This document shows, one piece after another, positions 23,652-35,100 of a stretch of DNA of 64,000 nucleotides (within the stretch, counting starts at the first letter, position 1; every line of letters begins with the position of its first letter). Under the pieces are notes generated by a model. The model made no database searches and had not been told where the DNA came from. It worked only from the letters and a program-made list of their open reading frames with translations. The position numbers and the translations under genes were made by a program. Source of the stretch: Acanthaster planci (Eukaryota > Echinodermata > Asteroidea > Valvatida > Acanthasteridae); NCBI RefSeq assembly GCF_001949145.1, contig NW_019091356.1:2591202-2655201 (forward strand), written 5' to 3'.

Positions 23652-25001
23652 GGAGAATCCCTGTACAAGGTCAGGAACATCATAAAGTGTATCAAATCCG
23701 AATTATTAACTATGGGATATACAAAGGTCGCAAATTTTTTGAGACCAGCTCTTTTGTCCGATTTCGGGCAGCTCGGCTCTGCGTATAAACCCATGGTGCT
23801 CAAAAAGGGGGTTCCCCAGCAGCAAGGGGTGAAGTCCCAGGCCAGGCTTCAAGTGGAGCAAGTGACCTAAAATAGCCCCCAGGTTCAGCGCCCAAAAACC
23901 CCTGAAATTTGAAAGGCCAGGAGCTGTTTTTAGCTTCTGGGCCAAAAAGCTTAATGTCAACCCCTGGTATAGTGCCATGGCATACAAGGCCTGTTCCCTG
24001 TACAGTACTATCCTAAACCGTGGAGCAACTTTTGCACGTCGAACCAGAGTTGTATTTAGAGAGACAAGCGCTAGCTTCAGATTTTGGAAACAAAATGGCT
24101 GCTCTTTATGTCAACAGCAGAGTGCATGGCTACTGCACACCAACTGTCCGTGTGCATTGATACATAGACGTACATGCACACCTGCCAGTTTGTTTCCAAC
24201 AGTGGTGGCAGTCTTGTTGCAACTTTCTCTGTACACAGCTCTTCACTGAGTCACTGTGCATAATTATGCTTCACAGATGTGTGTGAACTGTATGTGTGGT
24301 CGAAAGTGCGGCTTGTCGAGTTTGCAGCATCTTGGTGAAATGCCTTTCTTTGTTTTTTCTTCAGTTTTGGAGATGTTTTGGGGGAGTTCAGGATTTATGG
24401 ATATGAATGAATATTAACAGCTTTTCATAAGCCAATTACATAAATGGAGATATGAATAATTCATTTAGCAGATAATCACCAGCTTCTACATACTAGGAGA
24501 GGGATATACAAGTAAACTGCATTGTACATGGGTCCACATGGTGTAACCACATGTATGTACACGTAGGTCTGCAACTACATGACAGCAAATGTTAGTCATT
24601 TTCTTAACATTAATTCGTGTTTATCTGTATTTCATTCAGTTGAAATGTAATGGGATCACATGATTGACGACATTTGCCTGAAGAAGTTCTTGGAGCACTC
24701 AGTACAGCAATGCACACTGGGAAATCAAAGACTTTCACTCACAGTAAGGGCCGCCACGGTAGCATTCCCTGACTGATGGTTAAACACAACTTGTGTCACC
24801 CACTGACCAATGGAATGTGGTTTTCACAATGTTTGAGATTATCATTACCCCAATGGGTTTCGCTGGCTTGTTCAAAACCATGAAAGTGTTGGGTTACCAT
24901 CTGGTCTTGTTAACGCATGTGTTGCACATGCATGCATGTGTGACGCGCTAAGTATGTACATACATGTACCTGTGAACATGTTTGTGTAGGCACACAACAC
25001 G

Positions 25002-25298
25002 AGCCATGCACACAGCGCGGCTTGTAACGGTGATACCTATTTGTGCAGCTTAGAGGCACTGTTGAAGGATTTTTATCATCAGCAGGTCAGCTCTGTCGAC
25101 AATGCTTTAAATAGCGTCTAAATCAGTTGCAAATGCCACCAGATTTCACAAGCCATGCACACAGCATGGCTTGTAACGGTGATACCTGTTTGTGCAGCTT
25201 AGAAGCACTGTTGAAGGAATTTTATCATCAGCAGGTCAGCTCTATCGACAATGCTTTAAATAGCATCTAAATCAGTTGCAAATGCGAGCAGATTTCAC
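25002..25298. repeat. 149-bp tandem duplication (two units)
   Basis: Unit 1 is 25002-25150 and unit 2 is 25151-25298. Both start AGCCATGCACACAGC and end AGATTTCAC, and they differ at only about a dozen positions, so the duplication is fairly recent. It lies about 850 bases upstream of the first recognised STAT exon. Confidence 0.9.
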
Positions 25299-26152
25299 GG
25301 CCTCCATCTGCGACTTAAGATAGCTCAAAAACTACACACAAAATGTACTTGAACAATTTTGAGTATGCTTTTAAAAACATCAAAAAAGCAATGATTATTA
25401 TATTCTCAAAATTCGTTCCAGAAAGGTAGAAAAGGCATTGCAAGTCGCTATGTGAATTTGACACTTAATGTGTGCGCTGTACATGTACATGTGTCGCAAT
25501 CCCATGCACATGTTGGTTGGTTCCCGATCTAAACATACGTTGTTGATGCACTGCGTAAGGACACCAGGGCCATTTATAAATCACGGCATGGGCTTTTTTT
25601 TTGCTGCAACCTAAAATGAAGCCTGATACAGAGCTCATACCAGAATTGCTGTGATTTAGAGTGTGATTCGTGCAGCAGGGTGTCTTGCAAAACGCTGAAA
25701 CTATGGACATCATAATGTTCATGGCTGAACCCCTTGGCGACCACGAGAACCCTGATAGATACATGTACATGTGCTTGTTTTGTGGTGTATGTTTGCCGGG
25801 CTGGGCTTGGATGACATATTTATACTACATGTGTGTACGTATGTTCATGAATATTCAGCGCACGTGATTACTAAATTTTCGTAAAAGTGCCGGCGCCTAG
25901 ATTTTTCCCCATTAGGAGCCAGTGGCCACCAACCAATTTTTTTTTCTGTTTAAAGGGTTTTCTATTGACAATAAGACAAGCCCAGTGCCATGATCAAGAC
26001 TGACGAGCAAATGGCTTTCGGGTGGACTGGTAAATGGGCGAGGTGCTTATTGGCGAAGTGGTTAACAGTCAAAGTGACCCACAGTGTCTCCTGAAATTTA
26101 TCCTATCTCATCGGTCGTTTCACAGTGCTACCACCCATCTTCCATTTTGCAG

Positions 26153-29100
26153 CTCCTGCCAGTCACACCTCCAAGTGGCAGTGCCATAGTTCCAAGGCAC
26201 TGCGGAAGGAGTTGGTTGACAAGGACAAGCACTGCAGCGGTGAGCACCACCAGCCGCCATGTCGCTGATAATGAAGATCCAGCAGCTGCAGGGCCCAGCC
26301 ATACAGCAGATGCAGCTGCTGTACCAGCAGAACCGGTTCCCCCTTGAGGTCCGCTACTACTGCGCACCGTGGATCGAGGCCCAGCAGTGGTGGGTTCAGC
26401 TTCCATGAGCAATACCTCATTTACAAAATAACAAGGAAAACAGCATTTTTGCTTATTTGGTTGGGGCCGTCTTCAAAAGTCTTTCAACTTATCCCCAGAG
26501 GGTTCTGTCTGTAGAAGAGGAAGGAGAGACCCATATCAAGGAGTAGGTGATGAAAAAAATCACTTATAGTTTTAGATTTGGGAGGAAACTCCATACAAAC
26601 ATTCGGGAGGGAGGGAAGGAGGATGAACCCCACAGACTCTGGTAGGGACTGGAAACTTTGATCCAGTTGCCGGGATTTCAAACCCGGGCAAAAGGGCGAG
26701 GAAAGAACTGTGGCGTCAACTCGACTTGTACTTTTCTCTTGCAGGGGGAACATTGACGTGGACAGCCCCAGCAGCGAGCCGGCCGCCACCATCCTGCTAC
26801 AGCAGCTGGTGCAGCAGATCAACCAGAAGGCGGAGGCGCTGACGGGAGAAGATAAGTTCTTCCTCCGCATGAAGCTGAGCAACTTTGCCACCGAGCTCTA
26901 TGTGAGTGTCAGCACTCGGCTCTTTACCTTTGCTGTAGTCGAGTCCCACGCAAGTCCTTTTCCTATTCACACTCACGAGTCCTTCCACAAGAGGAACACG
27001 GTCAGTAGTGATAAAAGAAGGCTTGTCAAAATCCATAGGAAAACCCCGTGACGTCGCTAAAGACTACATGGCTTATGATGGACTAAAAGGTGTAAAGGAC
27101 GACACGACAGGATTACCATGTATTCTTAGACTCTTTCCTGTTCACAAACATTGCCTACCGTTTGGTGCAGGGGTCAAAATGTGGAGAATGTTGACCCTTA
27201 GTTGGCAAGGGCTTTTGCCTCAAAATTCGTTCAGTTCGAAGAAGGGAGGTATTTTCATTAAGCACTTATAAATAGTATTTGTTGTCGTTTTAAGAGTTGT
27301 GCACTGTTTCGTTTAAGACTTTGTGAATCACTTGTTTGCTTTTGCATTGATGGCCTGCCAACCATTGGTAAGCAAAGCTATGACTGAGATAAAGTAGGAG
27401 AAACGAGAATCTGAAGTTGTTTTTTTTTTGAGCAGGCTGGCAAGATAAAACTAATGTACAGTTTGTAGGTTTTCTACATCTCACTAGTCTGTTTTGGTTG
27501 CTGCAGGAGACATACGGCAATGACTCGCTCAAGTTTGTAAGGGTTGTCCGTCATTGTCTTGAGAAGGAACAGAGGCTGGTGGACCAGGACACAGTGAGTA
27601 TAAACATTTTCTGCTCGGAAATGTTACAGTTGGCTTCCAGAGAGGAAAGAAATTGCTGTGCGGCCACAAAAGCTTGGCTTGAGAAAGTTGCACGACCATC
27701 GGTTATGCATACCGTAAATTATGGCCTTACAAGTAGCGTGATTTTTGCCGGTGTCTTGATGTTGGACCTGTGCCCAGCAAGTGTTCTGAGTTTCCTTTGC
27801 ATTTTTTTTGAAGGTTTTGTCTGTCACTTCCTTTCACTGACCTCAACTTCCAAAAAAAAAACCCCAGTGCCGCGTATAATTTTCCAATATGTCTGTTTTT
27901 TTTTTTGTTCAGAATGGCTTGCAGGACAGCTTGGAGCAGGTCATGCCCGTGTCTGATGCACACAATGAGATTGAAAGCACACTGCAGAACCTGAAGTACA
28001 AAACTCAGGTGAGTTTGTCTGACTTGATTTATGGATTGGTCGCCAAAGCATCACTGTCACATACACGTGCATGTACGCCATTTCACCAGATTTGTCTTTG
28101 TTTCAGATTTAGACATCCAAAGGATGTTGGTTTTGTTTCATATCACAGAAGTGTTGTTGCTTACCAATTTTAAAGCATAGCGACAGGTGTTTCCAGGAAA
28201 CAAGACCGATGTTCAAACTCGTTAACATTTGGAGAACATTATAATTTTTAGGTCATCATGGACTACACATCCCCACCAGGAAATTTGTGGACATGGTTGA
28301 ATTTACTATTTAGAAGGGACCTGATAATCAGCAATTACCTTCATTGGTATTCATCCTGGCCTTGTAGTTTTAACAGAGTGCTAAAGTTGCAGCTGGATTT
28401 CATAGATGCTTAATTTTTTGGGGGGGTCTGGTCTCGTGAACTTGCATTCATGTGTTTGGTGTACCCCTTCTGGTCACTATTACGCCCCTATGGTTTATGC
28501 AAATATTGTGTCCCCATAATGCCGATGTTATTACATGGGTATTGAACTGTCAAAATCTCTGGACTTAAAAAGGTAAAAAATGTCCGTTTGTGCTCAGACC
28601 CATAAGTGTCTTGAAACCAAGTATGCTTTTCGATCATAATTTAGTCAGTTACCTTAAGGATGGCTGCAAATGTGGGACTGCACCTTTAAGAGAGTAATGT
28701 TGCAGTGAAACTTAAGCAGAGGAAATTGTGAAATATATTTAGGTCAGGGGTTACATTTTTTTGACAGAGTGTGAACAACAGATGTTGCCCATACAGAGTA
28801 TTGGACATGCTTCTGTGAGCTGGGGGGGGTTGGGAAACGTGTGATAAATCACCCTCTTTATGACTGCCAAAATATTCATAATATCCAGTACTCTGCTAGG
28901 AACAGTGTGAAATGACATAATCTGGGATGATATATGCGGTGCTGTACAATTCTTTTCACGTTACTTTGACTATTGTGTTGCCGGTTGACAAGTTTTCTTT
29001 TTATCCCTTCAGAGTGTGAAAGAAAGAGACCGTGTCTTGTAATCCATGTACAACCTTTAGTGACTACACATAGGTTATTTTCTGGCTTCTTGTGCGCATT

Positions 29101-32100
29101 GCGCAGGGCAGCGGGCCAAATTGTAAGGTTACATGTGAAGCACTAAGCCCACTCCTGGCTCCCGGTCAGATATTACTGTAACCACAGCTTGCAAGTATAG
29201 TTCAGTTTACTCAATTAATTGATGGGCATATTGATCGATTATTCCATTTCGTTGTTTTATTAAGTTAATTAAAGAATAACTTTGTGACAAGAGAGACCTT
29301 TCTTCAGATGGTGACAGAGCATGGCGAAAAGTTCCTCAAACCCAACATTTGGAAAAAAATCTCAAGAAAGGAATTTCGGCCTTTAAAACACGAAGAAAGG
29401 TCATAGTTGAAAAGTGGAGGTTGATGAAGTGACTTGTAAAGGTGCATTAGCAGAAGGACCACCCTCACCCCCAAAAAATCCACAAGATGGACTGCTTGCT
29501 TCTGAGTTCTTCATTGTCGATTGAATCCAGAGTAAAAAACAGAGAACAAAAGAAAACTCAGTCACATGATCAGTCGGAAAGTGAATAATAACCCCCCAAA
29601 AAACACCCCCCCCCTAAAAAGAAAAACTTGCAGGCCTTCACAGCTGTATCTAGCTATGGAAGCTCGCTAATATATGTGAGCTTGTTCAAAGGAGTGGACC
29701 AGCTGTGATTTCAAGCCAGTGTAGCTTCCACCGTTCCTGGCATGCCTATTATCACACGGCCCGGAGCCACGAGAATTCCCTTCCATTCAAGCAGCCGGGT
29801 CTCAAATTTAGGAGAAAAAAAAAAGCCTATAAAATAACCCACGCAAACACTACCAGCTTTTTCCAGATACGGTTTAATAGATGCTACCCCCGCAAGTTTT
29901 TTTTTTAAATTGAAAATGCTTTTGCGTAAAGCAGCGGCTTGTTTTGTCATCAATTCACCATTCCAGGAACTAACCAACCGTTGAATGTCAATGATAATTT
30001 GATTTGTTCTTTTCTCTCTCTTTCTCTTTCTCTCTCTCTCTCTCTCTCTTTTTTTTGCCTCCATCAGGCCCAAGAGAAATTTCTTGGTGACATGCAACAG
30101 AAGCAGGAACTGTTTGCCGTCCAGTTGCAGGAAAGGAGGTGTATGTTGGAAAGTAAGCTCTCGCCCTGAAATTTATGGCCCGTGCCAGTGGGAATTTTCA
30201 TTTCTTGTTACAGCCTGCTGCAGAGTGGTATGTGGCAGGACCTATCCCACCTTTCTGCTTGGAAGCCTCTGTTGTGCTTCAAAAGTGCCATTAAGGCCCT
30301 TCCACAGCTGTGAAATAAAAAAAAAGGCTGTCACCTTGTCAATTCTTTTTTGAGTTTGTCAGGGATGTTTTTTTTTTCATTGCTGAAAATGTGTTGCTTC
30401 CATATGCCTGATGTACTTGGCGTTAATGCCTGTATAGACATATATAATAGTTCTCTTTTCAAATTGTAAGCTTAGAAATACATCTCACAGGAACAGTTTT
30501 GATGTTATGTTTACTGGCTGACTGGCTGCTTCTCGGAAAAGCACTTTTTTGGGTTTTGCTAAGTGTGTTGGTAACTCTCGGGGCTGGGCACGACGTCCCT
30601 TGCCTGCTGATGTGTTTGAAGTTTACCGCCCCCCGACCTTTGACCCATTTGCAGATACGTTGGCTTCGCTTCAGCAGCAGTACCCCCAGCAGGACGACCC
30701 CAACAGGAGGGCGGAGTTTGCCCGCTTCAGTCAGAAGAAGCTGGAACTGAACTCGCTGGTCCAGAATGAAGCCCAACAGCTCATGGGTTTGAGAATGGTA
30801 AGGCCACGCACAAAAAAGTTACGTTTCCTCTTTCGTGAAAAAGAGGACGGGGAAAACATTTTTTTGTGTTGGTGCGAAAATTTGTGGCCAAAAATATCAG
30901 GGTGAAGTGTTTTTTGCACTTTGTAAAAAATAAACTTCCCAAAAATGTCCTTTTGTGTCTAAATTCATCTTATTGTCAGGTTGTTTTGTTACTTCTAGTT
31001 GGTTGGTGCCTCTTTGGTTATTGTGATAATGAGTAGTTCTATATTTACGAGCAAAACTGTAATATCCTAGGAAGAAATATCAATGGTACACTGATTTGTG
31101 TAACAAAACATTCTTGATTATTTTTTTATCTCTTGCTAGCCAAAAAGTTCTTTTCTTTGACGAATCATGTTGTTTATTAGACTGTGGCTGTAAGCCAGTG
31201 AGCAACCTTGTCTCAGAAATCTTTTTTTCAGTGAGCAAAGTTGACTTTGAACAGTAATCATACAAAATGAACAGTGTTTTCTCTTTGACATCCCACTAAC
31301 AGTGCCCGCAATTGTCCTCAATAGCTTCAACAGTTTTCAATGTTTAAACAAGTGCACTTTTCAATAAATTTGACCCCGAAAGGATGTCAGATAGTTTTCA
31401 AATGTAGACGAGGAATAAAGTTGCGTAGAAAGTCAGTCTGTGAAAAATTCGTAAAATTCTCTGACTCTATACTATTAATATTCATTTTGCTCCCTCATCC
31501 CATCTTCTCCCGTGCCCTGTCCTTTCCCTTTTGCCTCAGCAACTGGCCAAAATGCACCAGGAGACCTTCATGATGCTCAGCAACGTGCAGAGCAAGGTCC
31601 TGGGCGATGAGCTGAAGATCTGGAAGCGGCAGCAGCAGCTGGCCGGCATCGGAGGCTCACCGGAGGGGTCCCTGGATGTCCTACAGTCCTGGTGGGTGCC
31701 GCCTTCCAAGACCCTTTCGTAATCTTAGGGACTTGGAAATAGAGACTCGGCATCAGCGCTTGAGGCAGCACCGTCAGTGTTTTGAACCGCGAGTCAGAGA
31801 ATTGTACAAGTCTATATACTGCTGCCGATTTAGAGATTGTTGTTCTTGTGTGCTCTCTGTTGCGACAGGTGTGAAGCCCTGGCTGAGGTCACATGGCAGA
31901 ACCGGCAGCAGCTGCAGCGGATTGAGATGCTCAAGCAGCAGGTGCCCATGAACGCACCGGCCCAGGACGTGCCGGACCTCAGCAACAACTTCACGGGCCT
32001 GCTGTCGGCCCTGGTCAGCTCCACCTTCGTCATTGAGAAGCAGCCGCCCCAGGTCTTGAAGAAGGAGACAAGATTCTCGGCCGCCATCAGGTATGAAGGC

Positions 32101-35100
32101 GTGCGATGAACGTGTTTCCACAAGAGTGATAGATTAATTGCCAGCAGTCTCCTGCTTCGACATAGGATCTCTTTGGCCTTTTTGTCTACCCCTGCAAGAA
32201 TGTATAGCATCTCAACCTTATCTTAAAAAATGCCACGCGCCGCAACCCAGTAGTCGGCACCTGTTCTGTCTGTCTATCTCAGTGGACTCTGTTTGGACTG
32301 TCTCTTCAGTGTAATTTTTCTTTCTCCTCGTTAAGATTGCTGGTAGGCGGCAAGCTGAACGTTCACATGAACCCGCCCCAAGTCAAAGCCACAATTATCA
32401 GGTAAGACAAAATACCTCCCCCTTACCAGACAACCCTTTTGCCTTCATACAGCCGTGACACAAAAGTGTCACTTTGGAAAAAAAAATCACTGTTTGAGCT
32501 CAAACGGCAGTTTTTGTAATAGAAAGATACCTGTGGCCAGAAAGCACTGGGTAACTCCACCCAGCGACGTGCTCAAGATGCTTATACATTTGATTTCGTG
32601 GAAAGATTTCCATACCGAGACATCACGAGACACCCTTTGCACAAACCATTTGAGACAGGTCTGACAAAAGTGGGTTCCTCATCATTGCTTCAATTTTTCC
32701 CCACTGAATCTGACCTTTTATTGTCTTCTGATGGCCGACGAAACTGAGGGGAAATGTTGGTGATGTGCTTGAGTGTGGAATTCTTTCTTATCAGTGAGGC
32801 ACAGGCGAAGGATATGCTCCACAACGAAAGTGCCAACTTTAACGAGACCAGCGGGGACATCATCAACAACTCGGGCGTTCTGGAGTACCACAAGGATTCC
32901 GGAGTCCTAAACGTCACCTTCAGAAACATGGTAAGAAAATTTGTCGTTTATATGCGCAATACCCGAATTGTTTATATGTGTTGGTTTGTGTTGCCCAAAT
33001 ATATCAAGTCACTGTTGACTTGATCTTACATGCAGGTCGTCAGGGGAAATACGTTGAGGTTCCGTTTAGACATTTATAGTATTAATTTTGTTACACATTA
33101 GCATGTGATGTTAAAGCAAAAATAGTTTGATATGTGATTTCCAGGTGGTTTTTAGATTTATTGTATTGTATTGCCCTTTTGTTCTCCAGTCCCTGAAGAA
33201 AATTAGAAGGGCTGACAGAAGAGGACAGGAGGTGAGTAGTCTGGTCACCAGACCAAAAGGTTCTGACTGTTTAGGAGAATCTTGCGATGCAGTAGCCACC
33301 ACTGTCACCAGGCCCAAAGAAAATTCATTCCTTTTCAGAAAAATGTCTTGAATTTTGGAGACATTTGTCAAACTCCTTTTAGGTTGAATTTCAGTTGTCA
33401 TCATAAAGGTTTGTAAATAGGCACAACACGTGAATCAACCTTTTCCCATCCAAGAATAATCCATTTTTGTAGTGGACTATTTTGGTTGCCGTGGTTACCT
33501 GACCTAACATCCAGGATGGGAGGACTGTAGGGCAGGGAACCAGACTAGGAGTGGGGACCAACAAGACAGATTTACAAACCAAATATAGAAGAAGAGTGAT
33601 TGAAGGGAACCAATGCAGTGATCCCTCTGAAAAATTCTCTGACAATAGTGGGGCATTTTTTTTTCTTCATATTTTTGTATATCCACAAAAAAGACATTTT
33701 GAGAGTGTCATAGTTGGTGTCTTGGGTTTGAGATGTTGAAATTGTGTCGGGGGAGGAGTTTAATATTACCAAAAAAATGGACTGCGGAAAAATTGAAACG
33801 ATGCGTTTCTATCCAAACCTGTGCAGGCTTACCCAAACTGAGCACTTTTTTGCCCATCTGTTTTGGTTGTCCAATCCTCCAGTTTGTGACGGAAGAGAAG
33901 TTCACGTTACTGTTCCGGTCCAATTTCTCGGTGGCCAGCGGTGAATTGATGTTTCAAGTCAGAGTAAGTAGAGCAGAGGATGGGAGTCCCCCCTCCCCCC
34001 GTCAGAAATGGAATGAACCTGACATCAAAGCTTGTTATGAAATACACATTCAACCTGTGGTCGGTGTCGGGTGTCGGGTGGCGGTGGCGGTTATTTAAAA
34101 TGATTTGAATATAATTTTCATTTCAAAATGACTGGCCTCTTGACTGGTCCCGTGATGTTGGCTGCAGTGATCAACTGCAAATATGGTCTCAACATGAAAG
34201 TGTTCTCAACTTATGCTACCTTTACCTTGTTTTTATAATTGTTATGAAACTGTCGCGCATCCTCACGTTTATGTTTCAAGATCATTGAAACTGTCAGTGT
34301 TTTCTAAAAGGGACTTTTAAAAAACTATATATTGCTTGATTTCTGTTATCCCAACTCTATGGGTATTTTTGCACTCAAATCTTCCCCCAAACTTGTGCTG
34401 TATTCTGAGAGCAATGACATATTTATATTGAGCATCAGTACTTGGGCGTTTGATCCCAAATCTATCAAAATCCCACAGAATCATTCATTTGGTATTTAGT
34501 CAGAACTGGGCAGTTACGTGTAAGGCTAATGTAACTTTTTTTTTCCATGTGATGTATTATGAATGCAGCTTGGTCAATACTGTGTATAACTTAATTGAAC
34601 TTTTTGTTTGGTTGGTTTTTGTTTCCAATGTATCGTTGGTTTTTGGATGGGATCTAACTGGATTTGTATTTTCAACAGATTTTTGTCTGCTCTTCTTTCC
34701 TAACTCGATCGCAAACTTAACCACGATCACGTGGTCTGTTTGGAGGAAAAAGTTGTTTCCAGTAACTTGACTGACAATAAAATTTGGCTGTATACGAACT
34801 GGCAGTTTATTGAAGTCTAATTTTTAAAATTCATTTGATGAAAACATACTCGGAAACAAAGTAATTCTACAATTAAGATTTCCCTCTTATTGGAGCAGAT
34901 TCATTAGTAAGTACTTTCGTTTAAGCATAAGAACACTAGAACCACGTAGAAATGTTTGAAAGCCATTCTCAGTTATTCCTGCCCATTCAGCAAGCTTTGA
35001 AATCATTTCTGAGCGGATGAGGGCAACCAAGGTAAAGTTTCTTGCTCTTGCTTGGGACAGCAAACGTATTGATCCCTGTGAGGGTTTAAAAAACACTCGT

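Larger units (their letters stand above)
22720..24990. other. Spacer upstream of STAT, repeats only
   Basis: Holds a second copy of the dispersed repeat (23049-23163) and an inverted-repeat pair (23161-23222 with 23587-23651). No coding exon is recognisable. A non-coding first exon of STAT could lie here or in 24990-26100, but sequence alone does not show it. Confidence 0.4.

Noticed and set aside
25002-25298. CRISPR array
   Set aside because: Only two 149-bp units without spacers, in eukaryotic DNA; a plain tandem duplication.
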